From NCBI GenBank assembly GCA_017463035.1, contig JAFTPY010000043.1:1-9010 (forward strand): a stretch of DNA of 9,010 nucleotides, written 5' to 3'. Source of the DNA: Lachnospiraceae bacterium (lineage in GTDB: Bacteria > Bacillota > Clostridia > Lachnospirales > Lachnospiraceae). The notes under the pieces were generated by a model. That model ran no database searches and was not told where the DNA came from. It saw nothing but the letters and a program-made list of their open reading frames with translations. Shown piece by piece: positions 1 through 5,849 of this stretch. Position numbers and translations under genes: made by a program. The first letter of the stretch is position 1. Each line of letters starts with the position of its first letter.

Positions 1-1591
1 CAATCAATGCCTCCTCCGGACTGCCGTCGGACTTTTCAAGCAGCGCCTGTAATACCTTCGGATGCGGTGCTGTTTTCGACCCCCGCAGATTATATCCGAA
101 ATTCTGAATTAACACGCCGAGACGCTTGATTTTCTCTTCGTCCGGGCTCTCATGCACACGATACACAAAAGGAATCTCCTGCCAGAAAAAGTCCTCTGCC
201 ACCGTTTCGTTAGCCGCCAGCATAAAATCTTCAATCATTCTTGTGGCATCGTTTCTCTCGTAAGGCTTAATCTCCGCCGGTCTTCCGGATTCATCCAGAA
301 TAATCTTACTTTCCGGAAAATCAAAGTCAATGGCACCTCTGGCCTTTCTCTTTTCCCGTAGCAATTTAGAAACCTCTGCCATCCGAAGAATCATCCCATA
401 GATGTCACCGTATTCTTGTTCCAATTCCGGGCGTTTTTCATCTTCTGCGGCTAAAATCCCGGCCACTTCCGTATAAGAGGTTCTGCGGTTCACATGAATC
501 ACGCTCTCCGCCAGACGATGTCCCACAATCGTACCGTCCTCCGTCAGTTCCATAATACAGCTCAAAGCCAGTCTGTCCTCTCCCGCATTCAGGGAACAAA
601 TACCGTTGGAAAGTCTGTGAGGCAACATGGGCACCACACGGTTAATCAGATACACACTGGTACCACGCTTTTTTGCTTCGGCATCCAATGCACTGCCCTC
701 TTTCACATATTCCGTAACATCCGCAATGTGAACGCCCAGCACATAGCCGTTCTCCGTTTTCCGCAAAGATACCGCATCATCCAAATCCTTTGCATCCTCA
801 CCGTCAATAGTAATCATCACCTCATCACGCAAATCCAGACGTCCTGCACATTCCTTTTCGGAAATCGACTCCGGTACAGACTCCGTTGCCTGCATCACTT
901 CCTCCGGGAAGGTCTCCGGAATACCGAAGGCCCGAAGAACCGTCACAATATCGCTGCCCGGATCATTGATATGACCGAGAATCTCCACAATCTTTCCCAT
1001 AGGATTTTGTCTGCCGTTTCCGAAATCCGTGATTTTCACAGCCACCTTATGACCGCTGACCGCTCCCTTCGTGTATCTGCTGTCGATAAAAATGTCACTT
1101 CCGAGACGCTTGTCCTCCGCCACCACAAAGCCGTAGTCCTTTTTCTTAAAAAACGTACCTACCACATACTCGTTGGCACGCTCCACAATCTTTACCACTC
1201 TGCCGGTCCGGCTTTTCCCGGCATAACGTCCGGCATCCTCAAAGATTACCGCCTGTACGATATCTCCGTTCAATGCCCCTAAAGTAGAACCACCCTCAAT
1301 ATAAACATCCGGGCTGCCGTCCTCCGGAGACAAAAATCCGAACTCTCTGGAGGTTCCGCGAAACTCACCCTGCAGCACCAAAGCATCCTCCACATGATAG
1401 CGGCCCCTGGTATCCATGGTAACGCTTCCTTCCTGAAGCAACTGCTCTAAAATAAAAGCAAGCTCGTCCCTTGCTTCCGCCGGCACGTGAAATAAAGCCG
1501 CGATATCCCTTTTTCTCATCGGTACATATCCCGGCTCCTTCATAAACTTTAAAATTTGCTCTTTTCGCTTTTTAATTTCTTTTTCTGTCAT
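1..1591 (-). CDS. rnr: Ribonuclease R, 3'-5' exoribonuclease (partial, C-terminal end outside window)
   Basis: This gene encodes RNase R, which degrades structured RNA processively from the 3' end and takes part in RNA turnover and, with SmpB/tmRNA, in clearing defective messages. Translating the minus strand from ATG at 1589-1591 gives 530 uninterrupted codons that run off the window at position 1; the family usually has 700 or more residues, so the end of the RNB domain and the S1 domain lie outside. Visible domains are an N-terminal winged-helix-like segment (about 1-65), two cold-shock/OB-like segments (about 75-200) and the RNB catalytic domain from about 245. The metal-binding signature DGEDAKDLDDA is at 263-273; Asp263, 269, 271 and 272 match the four catalytic aspartates of RNase II/R. 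Further family stretches are ESVIHVNRRTSYTEV and EDFMLAANETVAEDFFW. An AAGGAG ribosome binding site (1596-1601) lies 4 bases before the start. No promoter was recognised directly upstream, so it is probably read through from secG or started in the structured gap. Confidence 0.95.
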   Translation of the reverse strand, partial: MTEKEIKKRKEQILKFMKEPGYVPMRKRDIAALFHVPAEARDELAFILEQLLQEGSVTMDTRGRYHVEDALVLQGEFRGTSREFGFLSPEDGSPDVYIEGGSTLGALNGDIVQAVIFEDAGRYAGKSRTGRVVKIVERANEYVVGTFFKKKDYGFVVAEDKRLGSDIFIDSRYTKGAVSGHKVAVKITDFGNGRQNPMGKIVEILGHINDPGSDIVTVLRAFGIPETFPEEVMQATESVPESISEKECAGRLDLRDEVMITIDGEDAKDLDDAVSLRKTENGYVLGVHIADVTEYVKEGSALDAEAKKRGTSVYLINRVVPMLPHRLSNGICSLNAGEDRLALSCIMELTEDGTIVGHRLAESVIHVNRRTSYTEVAGILAAEDEKRPELEQEYGDIYGMILRMAEVSKLLREKRKARGAIDFDFPESKIILDESGRPAEIKPYERNDATRMIEDFMLAANETVAEDFFWQEIPFVYRVHESPDEEKIKRLGVLIQNFGYNLRGSKTAPHPKVLQALLEKSDGSPEEALI

Positions 1592-1618
1592 ATAACTCCT
1601 TTACTAAACCATACCATG

Positions 1619-1687
1619 GAGTTCCGCTTGCGGAACTCTTGCGCTGAGCGCGGTCGCTTGCGACAACTTCCAATCGCGCGAGTGCGC
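1619..1687. repeat. Cluster of four short hairpins between secG and rnr
   Basis: Four small perfect inverted repeats follow each other closely in the secG-rnr gap: GAGTTCCG/CGGAACTC with loop CTTG (1619-1638), GCGC/GCGC with loop TGA (1641-1651), GTCG/CGAC with loop CTTG (1653-1664), and GCGC/GCGC with loop GAGT (1676-1687). Read as minus-strand RNA, the first and third have CAAG loops. The run is GC-rich compared with the AT-rich leaders elsewhere in the window and contains no plausible reading frame. It could be a mobile or REP-like intergenic repeat, or a structured 5' leader of rnr that guards the message or is an RNase target. Copy number in the genome cannot be judged from one window. 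Confidence 0.6.
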
Positions 1688-1694
1688 ACCATTG

Positions 1695-1748
1695 CTTCGG
1701 GTTTGTCTTATTCCGGGAAGTATTTCCCGGGATAAGACAAACCCGAAG
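1695..1748. repeat. Long inverted repeat (25-bp stem, 4-base loop)
   Basis: Positions 1695-1719 and 1724-1748 are reverse complements over 25 bases except for one position, which can still form a G-U pair in plus-strand RNA, and they are separated by only four bases (GTAT). The outer ten bases of the stem are CTTCGGGTTT/AAACCCGAAG. In the minus direction no T-run follows, so it is not a classical intrinsic terminator for secG. It may act as a processing or stability hairpin between secG and rnr, or be part of the same repeat unit as the hairpin cluster beside it. The right arm is also able to pair with a third copy at 1768-1777. Confidence 0.85.
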
Positions 1749-1777
1749 AACAGCGTTTCGCAGTGTCCTTCGGGTTT
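1739..1777 (-). terminator. Possible intrinsic terminator or attenuator after secG
   Basis: Fourteen bases beyond the secG stop codon the minus strand carries AAACCCGAAG (1777-1768), 19 bases of imperfectly paired loop, then CTTCGGGTTT (1748-1739) followed by GTCTTATCCC. The 10-bp stem ending in TTT and a moderately T-rich tail resemble a rho-independent terminator for secG, but the T-tract is poor. The same CTTCGGGTTT arm is used by the longer hairpin at 1695-1748, so the two structures exclude each other. Whether it terminates, or only slows, transcription into rnr is inference. Confidence 0.4.
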
Positions 1778-1790
1778 CATTTCGTTTGTA

Positions 1791-2027
1791 TTACCAATTC
1801 ATATTCAATACAAGAGAGAGTACGATGAATAATACGGCAAGAATCTTCGTTGCAAACTCTAACTTACCTTCGATGGAACGACCTTTGTTCTTTCCCCAGT
1901 AAGTCTCAGCCATACCGCTGATTGCTCCGAGTCCTGCGGACTTACCTTCCTGCATGATAACCACGATTGTTAACGCGATACAAATCAATACATATAATAC
2001 GGTTACGATAACTCTTAATGCTTCCAC
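1791..2027 (-). CDS. secG: Protein translocase subunit SecG
   Basis: SecG is the small accessory subunit of the SecYEG channel in the cytoplasmic membrane and helps SecA-driven protein export. The 78-residue product has the family's usual length and layout: an N-terminal membrane segment (about 5-24), a conserved loop with VVIMQEGKSAGLGAISG and the residues AETYWGKNKGRSIEGKLE, and a second membrane segment (about 58-75). The start is GTG (2025-2027), chosen because a full GGAGG (2036-2040) lies 8 bases upstream and because residues EALR follow as a normal SecG N-terminus. The gene lies 136 bases after gpmI, has its own strong promoter in that gap, and precedes rnr, an arrangement common in Firmicutes. 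Confidence 0.95.
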   Translation of the reverse strand: MEALRVIVTVLYVLICIALTIVVIMQEGKSAGLGAISGMAETYWGKNKGRSIEGKLEFATKILAVLFIVLSLVLNMNW

Positions 2028-2083
2028 TTATCACACCTCCAATACAGAGTATTTCCTTTTTATCAAAGAATAACGCAACTAAC

Positions 2084-2112
2084 ATTATAAAAGATTTTGT
2101 CCTCTTTGTAAA
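2084..2112 (-). promoter_or_regulatory. Sigma-A promoter of secG (and perhaps rnr)
   Basis: On the minus strand the -35 box TTTACA (2112-2107) and a perfect -10 box TATAAT (2089-2084) are separated by exactly 17 bases. Transcription would begin near 2077, leaving a leader of about 50 bases that contains the GGAGG ribosome binding site. A 15-base inverted repeat (AAATTG/CAATTT with a 3-base loop, 2125-2139) sits just upstream of the -35 box and might be a binding site, though it may be chance in AT-rich DNA. Confidence 0.85.
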
Positions 2113-2163
2113 GGGTTATTTTTCAAATTGTTACAATTTCTCGCACTTTTTCCTGTGTAACAC

Positions 2164-3693
2164 TTATTTCTTAATCAAAAGAGACTTACCGGTCATTTCC
2201 TTCGGCTGCTCCATACCCATCATCTCGATTAAGGTCGGAACGATATCCGCAAGGCATCCGCCCTCACGTAAGGTATATGCCTCGTCATAATTTACAAGAA
2301 CAAACGGAACCGGATTGGTGGTATGTGCGGTAAACGGAGAACCGTCGGTATCCACCAGCTTCTCTGCATTACCGTGGTCCGCACAAATGAACATCTGACC
2401 GTTCTTTTCCATAAGAGCGTCGTAAGCCTTACCTACACACTCATCCACCGCTTCGATTGCCTTTACCGCAGCTTCCATAATACCGGTATGACCAACCATA
2501 TCCGGGTTTGCGAAGTTTACAACAATAACGTCGTACTTCTCGGACTTAATTGCCTCTACCAAATTATCCGCAACCTCGTAAGCACTCATCTCCGGCTGCA
2601 TATCAAAGGTAGCCACCTTCGGAGAATTTACAAGAATTCTGTCCTCACCCTCAAACTGCTTCTCTTCGCCACCGTTGAAGAAGAAGGTAACGTGAGCATA
2701 CTTCTGGGTCTCTGCCAGACGAAGCTGGGTCTTGCCGTTCTTTGCAAGGTACTCACCGAAGGTCATGGTTAACTCTTCCGGCGGGAATGCAACAAGAACG
2801 TTCGGCATCTCCGCATCGTACTGTGCCATACAAACAAAGGTAGTCTCGAAATAGCCGTTCTTTCTGGTAAAACCTGCAAAATCCGGGTCAACAAAAGCTC
2901 TGGTAATCTGTCTTGCACGGTCCGGACGGAAATTGAAGAATACAACGCTGTCGTTCTCCTTAATCATGCCGTCCTTCTCCACAACGGTCGGAAGCATGAA
3001 CTCGTCGGTCACACCGTTTGCGTAAGAGTTCTTTACTGCCTCTACCGGATCGGTCTCCTGTACGCCCTCACCGAATACAAGAGCGTTATAAGCCTTCTCT
3101 ACTCTATCCCAGGCATTATCACGGTCCATTGCATAGAAACGACCTGCGATGGTTGCAATCTTACCTACACCGATTTCCTTAATCTTTGCAGCTGCCTCTT
3201 CCATGTACTCTGCTGCGGAAGACGGCGGAACATCACGTCCGTCAAGGAAGCAATGAACATATACCTTATCAAGGCCGTTTCTCTTTGCCATCTCAACAAG
3301 GCCGTACATATGCTCCGTATGGCTGTGTACACCGCCCGGAGACAACAGACCCATTAAATGAAGTGCGGAACCGTTCTTCTTGCAGTTTTCCATTGCGGAA
3401 ACAAGCGCCGGATTCTCGAAGAAATCTCCGTCCTTAATAGACTTGGAAATCTTAACAAGCATCTGATATACAATTCTTCCTGCGCCTATATTGGTATGTC
3501 CTACCTCGGAGTTACCCATCTGGCCGTCCGGAAGACCAACAAACAAACCGCTCGCCTCACCCTGTACCGTCGGATACATAGAGGTCAGCTTATCCATATT
3601 CGGCTTCTTTGCCAGCGCAATGGCATTGCCCTCTGTCTTGTTCTCTACGCCGTAGCCGTCCAAAATCATCAGAACCGTTGTCTTCTTACTCAT
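2164..3693 (-). CDS. gpmI: 2,3-bisphosphoglycerate-independent phosphoglycerate mutase
   Basis: This cytoplasmic enzyme interconverts 3- and 2-phosphoglycerate in glycolysis and gluconeogenesis, using a phosphoserine intermediate and two Mn2+ ions. The 509 residues match the family length. The phosphatase (alkaline-phosphatase-like) domain is split into the two ends of the chain and the transferase domain lies in the middle. Visible active-site residues are Asp12 in MILDGYG, nucleophile Ser62 in GNSEVGHTNIGAGR, His123 in GGVHSH, Asp151/Arg153/Asp154 in LDGRDVPP, Arg185 and Arg191 in AGRFYAMDRD, Arg256/Arg259 in NFRPDRAR, Lys331, Asp398 and His402 in NPDMVGHTG, Asp439-His440 in ADHGNAE and His457 in TAHTTNPVP. 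All expected residues are present. AAGGAG (3704-3709) lies 10 bases before the ATG (3691-3693). No convincing minus-strand promoter was found in the 224-base gap upstream. It is divergent from the nucleosidase-radical SAM fusion. Confidence 0.98.
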   Translation of the reverse strand: MSKKTTVLMILDGYGVENKTEGNAIALAKKPNMDKLTSMYPTVQGEASGLFVGLPDGQMGNSEVGHTNIGAGRIVYQMLVKISKSIKDGDFFENPALVSAMENCKKNGSALHLMGLLSPGGVHSHTEHMYGLVEMAKRNGLDKVYVHCFLDGRDVPPSSAAEYMEEAAAKIKEIGVGKIATIAGRFYAMDRDNAWDRVEKAYNALVFGEGVQETDPVEAVKNSYANGVTDEFMLPTVVEKDGMIKENDSVVFFNFRPDRARQITRAFVDPDFAGFTRKNGYFETTFVCMAQYDAEMPNVLVAFPPEELTMTFGEYLAKNGKTQLRLAETQKYAHVTFFFNGGEEKQFEGEDRILVNSPKVATFDMQPEMSAYEVADNLVEAIKSEKYDVIVVNFANPDMVGHTGIMEAAVKAIEAVDECVGKAYDALMEKNGQMFICADHGNAEKLVDTDGSPFTAHTTNPVPFVLVNYDEAYTLREGGCLADIVPTLIEMMGMEQPKEMTGKSLLIKK

Positions 3694-3917
3694 AGTATGT
3701 TATCTCCTTTATGAAAATTTTTTAACAATCTTCTTTGAAATCCTTACATAGTTTCTCACACTTTCCGGAAATTTTCAAGTATGTTTTCGAAAAAAGTGGA
3801 AAAACCTTGCGTTTTTCCCGTTCCTTTCCGTTTTATCTTGTAAACTTTTCCCTCCTTCGTTATAATAGAAGCGTAAAAAATGATTGAAAGCATTCTTTTG
3901 CCGAACAGGAGGCATTT
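3694..3917. other. Divergent intergenic region between gpmI and the fusion gene
   Basis: This 224-base AT-rich stretch holds the leaders of both divergent genes. The plus-strand promoter is clear (separate entry); the gpmI promoter is not. Several short symmetric elements are present: TTTCCGGAAA (3762-3771), TTTTCGAAAA (3784-3793), and an 8-bp inverted repeat GGAAAAAC/GTTTTTCC with loop CTTGC (3798-3818) that ends 19 bases before the -35 box. They could be regulator binding sites, but each is short and low in complexity. A 13-codon frame from ATG 3880 ends in a TGA (3919-3921) that overlaps the fusion gene's start codon; it lacks a visible ribosome binding site. Confidence 0.5.
3838..3866 (+). 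promoter_or_regulatory. Sigma-A promoter of the nucleosidase-radical SAM fusion gene
   Basis: A -35 box TTGTAA (3838-3843) and a perfect -10 box TATAAT (3861-3866) are separated by exactly 17 bases. Transcription should start near 3873, giving a leader of about 45 bases with AGGAGG (3907-3912) five bases before the ATG at 3918. A vegetative promoter of this quality argues that the gene is not restricted to the forespore, where typical spore photoproduct lyase genes are transcribed by sigma-G. Confidence 0.85.
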
Positions 3918-5849
3918 ATGATACTATTGATTACTGCGATTATGCCGGAGGCAAATGCCGTATTGGCCGAGTTTCCCATGAAAAAGAAGGACTTTTCGTT
4001 CCCATTATACGAATCAGAAAACGACAACCTGCGTCTTTTGGTAACCGGCCCCGGAAAACTGAATGCCGCCATGGCTGTCACGGAATATCTGACCCGCTAT
4101 CCGGTTTCCGGACGGGATATTTTCTGTAATCTCGGCATATGCGGAAGTTCTCCTGACGCGGTTTTGGGGGAAGGCTACCTGTGCGCCTCCGTCACGGAAG
4201 CAACCACCGGGAAGTCTGTTTATCCGGAGCTTTATACTCACCCGTTCCCGGAAGCACGACTGGTCACCTCCGATATCGTTGTTACCTCACCATCGGAGGA
4301 TGACATATGCAAAACCTCCCTCCCTCTTCTTTATGATATGGAAGCCTACGGCGTTGCTGCCGCATTGTTTCGCAAAGTACTGCCATCCCGGTGCTTCTTT
4401 TATAAAGTAGTTTCTGACCGGTGCGACGATAACTTTCCTCCCCCGGACGAAGTTACTTCCCTTATAAAAAATAAGCTGACGCAGTTGTTTGTCTTTCTGA
4501 AAGAACAAGAAGAAAGATTTACCCGTGATTTGACCGAACAGTCCGACACCGCATATCGCATCACCTCCATGGCGGAAAAATTCATGGACGGTGTCCCGTT
4601 TTCGACTACCATGGAACGGAAGCTCACCGGACTTCTCACCTATGCAATGCACGCGGGATTTTCCGAAAACGAACTCTTTGCTGCTCTTCCGGAACGAAGT
4701 GACACCCCTCATAAGAAAAAAGAAGCTCTGATGCGGTTACAGGCTTTGGAGGACTATGTTCTTACCTCCCGGAAGGAAGGTACACACACAGCCCATCCTA
4801 CGAATAAAAAAATACTGAACCGGCCGTTTCGTCACATTTACGTAGAACGGGACGTGCTGCTGCACCCTGTCACCAAACAACTGCTCTCCCGTTTTCCGAA
4901 TGCTTCCGTCATTCCGATTACCCATTATAAGGATGTGTTTAACCGGAGCCGGCAGGATTTACACGCCCAGGAAACCGAACCGGCTCTGATTTTAGCTGCC
5001 AATCGCGGTACCCTGATTTATCCCGGCGCACCGGTTTGTCAAAGCTTCGGAGAAGAACACTTTATGTATACCTCCTGTATCATGAACTGTATTTACGACT
5101 GCGATTACTGTTATTTACAGGGCATGTATCCCGGCGGAAATCCGGTGGTTTTTGTGAATCTGGAAGACTATTTTGCGGAGCTGGATACACTGCTTGCAAA
5201 GCATCCGGTTTATCTTTGCTGTTCCTATGACTCGGACCTGACCGCCCTCTCCGGAATCCTTCCTCATGCGGAAGCCTTTTGCAGTTACGCCTTGGAACAT
5301 CCCGATTTACGTTTGGAACTCCGGACAAAGAGCGCGGCACTTCCTTTTATAAAACAGCTGCCTGCCGCCAAAAATATTATCATGGCCTTTACCTTATCCC
5401 CGCAGGAGATTATTTCCCGGTACGAGCATTTCACGCCGTCCCTGGGGGCCAGACTTGCCACCGCAAAGGAAGCGGCACGAAAAGGATTTTCTCTTCGCCT
5501 TTGTTTCGACCCGGTTTTGGATGTTCCCAATGCGGAAACGCTGTATTCTGCTCTTGTGGAACAGACCTTTAAGGTGTTATCTCCGGAGGAAATCACGGAC
5601 ATCAGTCTCGGTGTCTTCCGTTTATCCAAGGAGTATCTGAAACAGTTAAAAAAGGCCAAACCAGCCTGTGCCCTGTCCCATTACCCTTACGAAACCACAG
5701 ACGGTGTATGCCATTATCCGACGGAACGCTGTGAAAAACTACTGAATTCTGTGCGTAATGCGTTACATCGCCATAACATATCCGACGACAAAATTTTTAC
5801 CTGGACTCCCGAGGAGTCCGAAGAAGGAGGTTCCCATGCTGACCGATAA
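3918..5849 (+). CDS. Fusion protein: MTA/SAH-nucleosidase-like domain plus spore photoproduct lyase-like radical SAM domain
   Basis: This 643-residue protein joins two enzymes. Residues 1-195 resemble the PNP/MTA-SAH nucleosidase fold: ITAIMPEANAVL (Glu11, likely the catalytic base), VTGPGKLNAAMA (42-53), NLGICGS (71-77), DMEAYGVAA (Glu142, the ribose-binding glutamate of the family) and KVVSDRCDD (Asp167, likely general acid). It is somewhat shorter than free MTAN. Residues 200-295 form a probably helical linker without a recognised domain. Residues 300-630 resemble spore photoproduct lyase (SplB, COG1533-type radical SAM): HIYVERDVLLHP, then Cys391-X3-Cys395-X2-Cys398 followed by YLQGMY, which should hold the 4Fe-4S cluster and SAM, with an extra Cys387 four residues upstream. 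ELRTKS (467-472) and LRLCFDPVLD (526-535) fit later strands of the barrel. Likely activity: a SAM-dependent radical reaction, perhaps on nucleic acid, with hydrolysis of released 5'-deoxyadenosine; both the substrate and the coupling are inference. The ATG has AGGAGG 5 bases upstream. The 3' end overlaps the next gene. Confidence 0.88.
   Translation: MILLITAIMPEANAVLAEFPMKKKDFSFPLYESENDNLRLLVTGPGKLNAAMAVTEYLTRYPVSGRDIFCNLGICGSSPDAVLGEGYLCASVTEATTGKSVYPELYTHPFPEARLVTSDIVVTSPSEDDICKTSLPLLYDMEAYGVAAALFRKVLPSRCFFYKVVSDRCDDNFPPPDEVTSLIKNKLTQLFVFLKEQEERFTRDLTEQSDTAYRITSMAEKFMDGVPFSTTMERKLTGLLTYAMHAGFSENELFAALPERSDTPHKKKEALMRLQALEDYVLTSRKEGTHTAHPTNKKILNRPFRHIYVERDVLLHPVTKQLLSRFPNASVIPITHYKDVFNRSRQDLHAQETEPALILAANRGTLIYPGAPVCQSFGEEHFMYTSCIMNCIYDCDYCYLQGMYPGGNPVVFVNLEDYFAELDTLLAKHPVYLCCSYDSDLTALSGILPHAEAFCSYALEHPDLRLELRTKSAALPFIKQLPAAKNIIMAFTLSPQEIISRYEHFTPSLGARLATAKEAARKGFSLRLCFDPVLDVPNAETLYSALVEQTFKVLSPEEITDISLGVFRLSKEYLKQLKKAKPACALSHYPYETTDGVCHYPTERCEKLLNSVRNALHRHNISDDKIFTWTPEESEEGGSHADR
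5825..5830 (+). promoter_or_regulatory. Ribosome binding site that fixes the start of the dehydrogenase
   Basis: AGGAGG lies inside the last codons of the fusion gene, five bases before the ATG at 5836. It makes 5836 the start of the downstream dehydrogenase rather than the in-frame ATG at 5758, which has no such site and would add 26 residues unlike any SDR N-terminus. Its position within the upstream coding sequence suggests translational coupling. Confidence 0.9.

Noticed and set aside
494..1282. 262-codon open frame on the plus strand
   Set aside because: It lies wholly antisense to the rnr coding sequence, has no ribosome binding site, and its product rich in His, Arg, Asn and Thr looks like a shadow translation.
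2028..2163. Intrinsic terminator of gpmI
   Set aside because: The only inverted repeats (GTGT-A-ACAC at the stop codon and AAATTG-TAA-CAATTT) are short, AT-rich and not followed by a T-run in the minus direction.
3694..3837. gpmI promoter on the minus strand
   Set aside because: The best pair found, TTGAAA with TATGTA, has a 22-base spacer, too long for a sigma-A promoter; nothing better was seen.
5279..5659. Overlapping open frames on both strands inside the radical SAM domain
   Set aside because: They are alternative-frame shadows of the fusion gene, whose own frame is intact and carries recognisable motifs.
5758..5835. Upstream in-frame ATG (5758) as start of the dehydrogenase
   Set aside because: It has no ribosome binding site, adds 26 residues that lack SDR character, and would overlap the fusion gene by 92 bases, while ATG 5836 has AGGAGG at ideal spacing and gives a normal SDR N-terminus.
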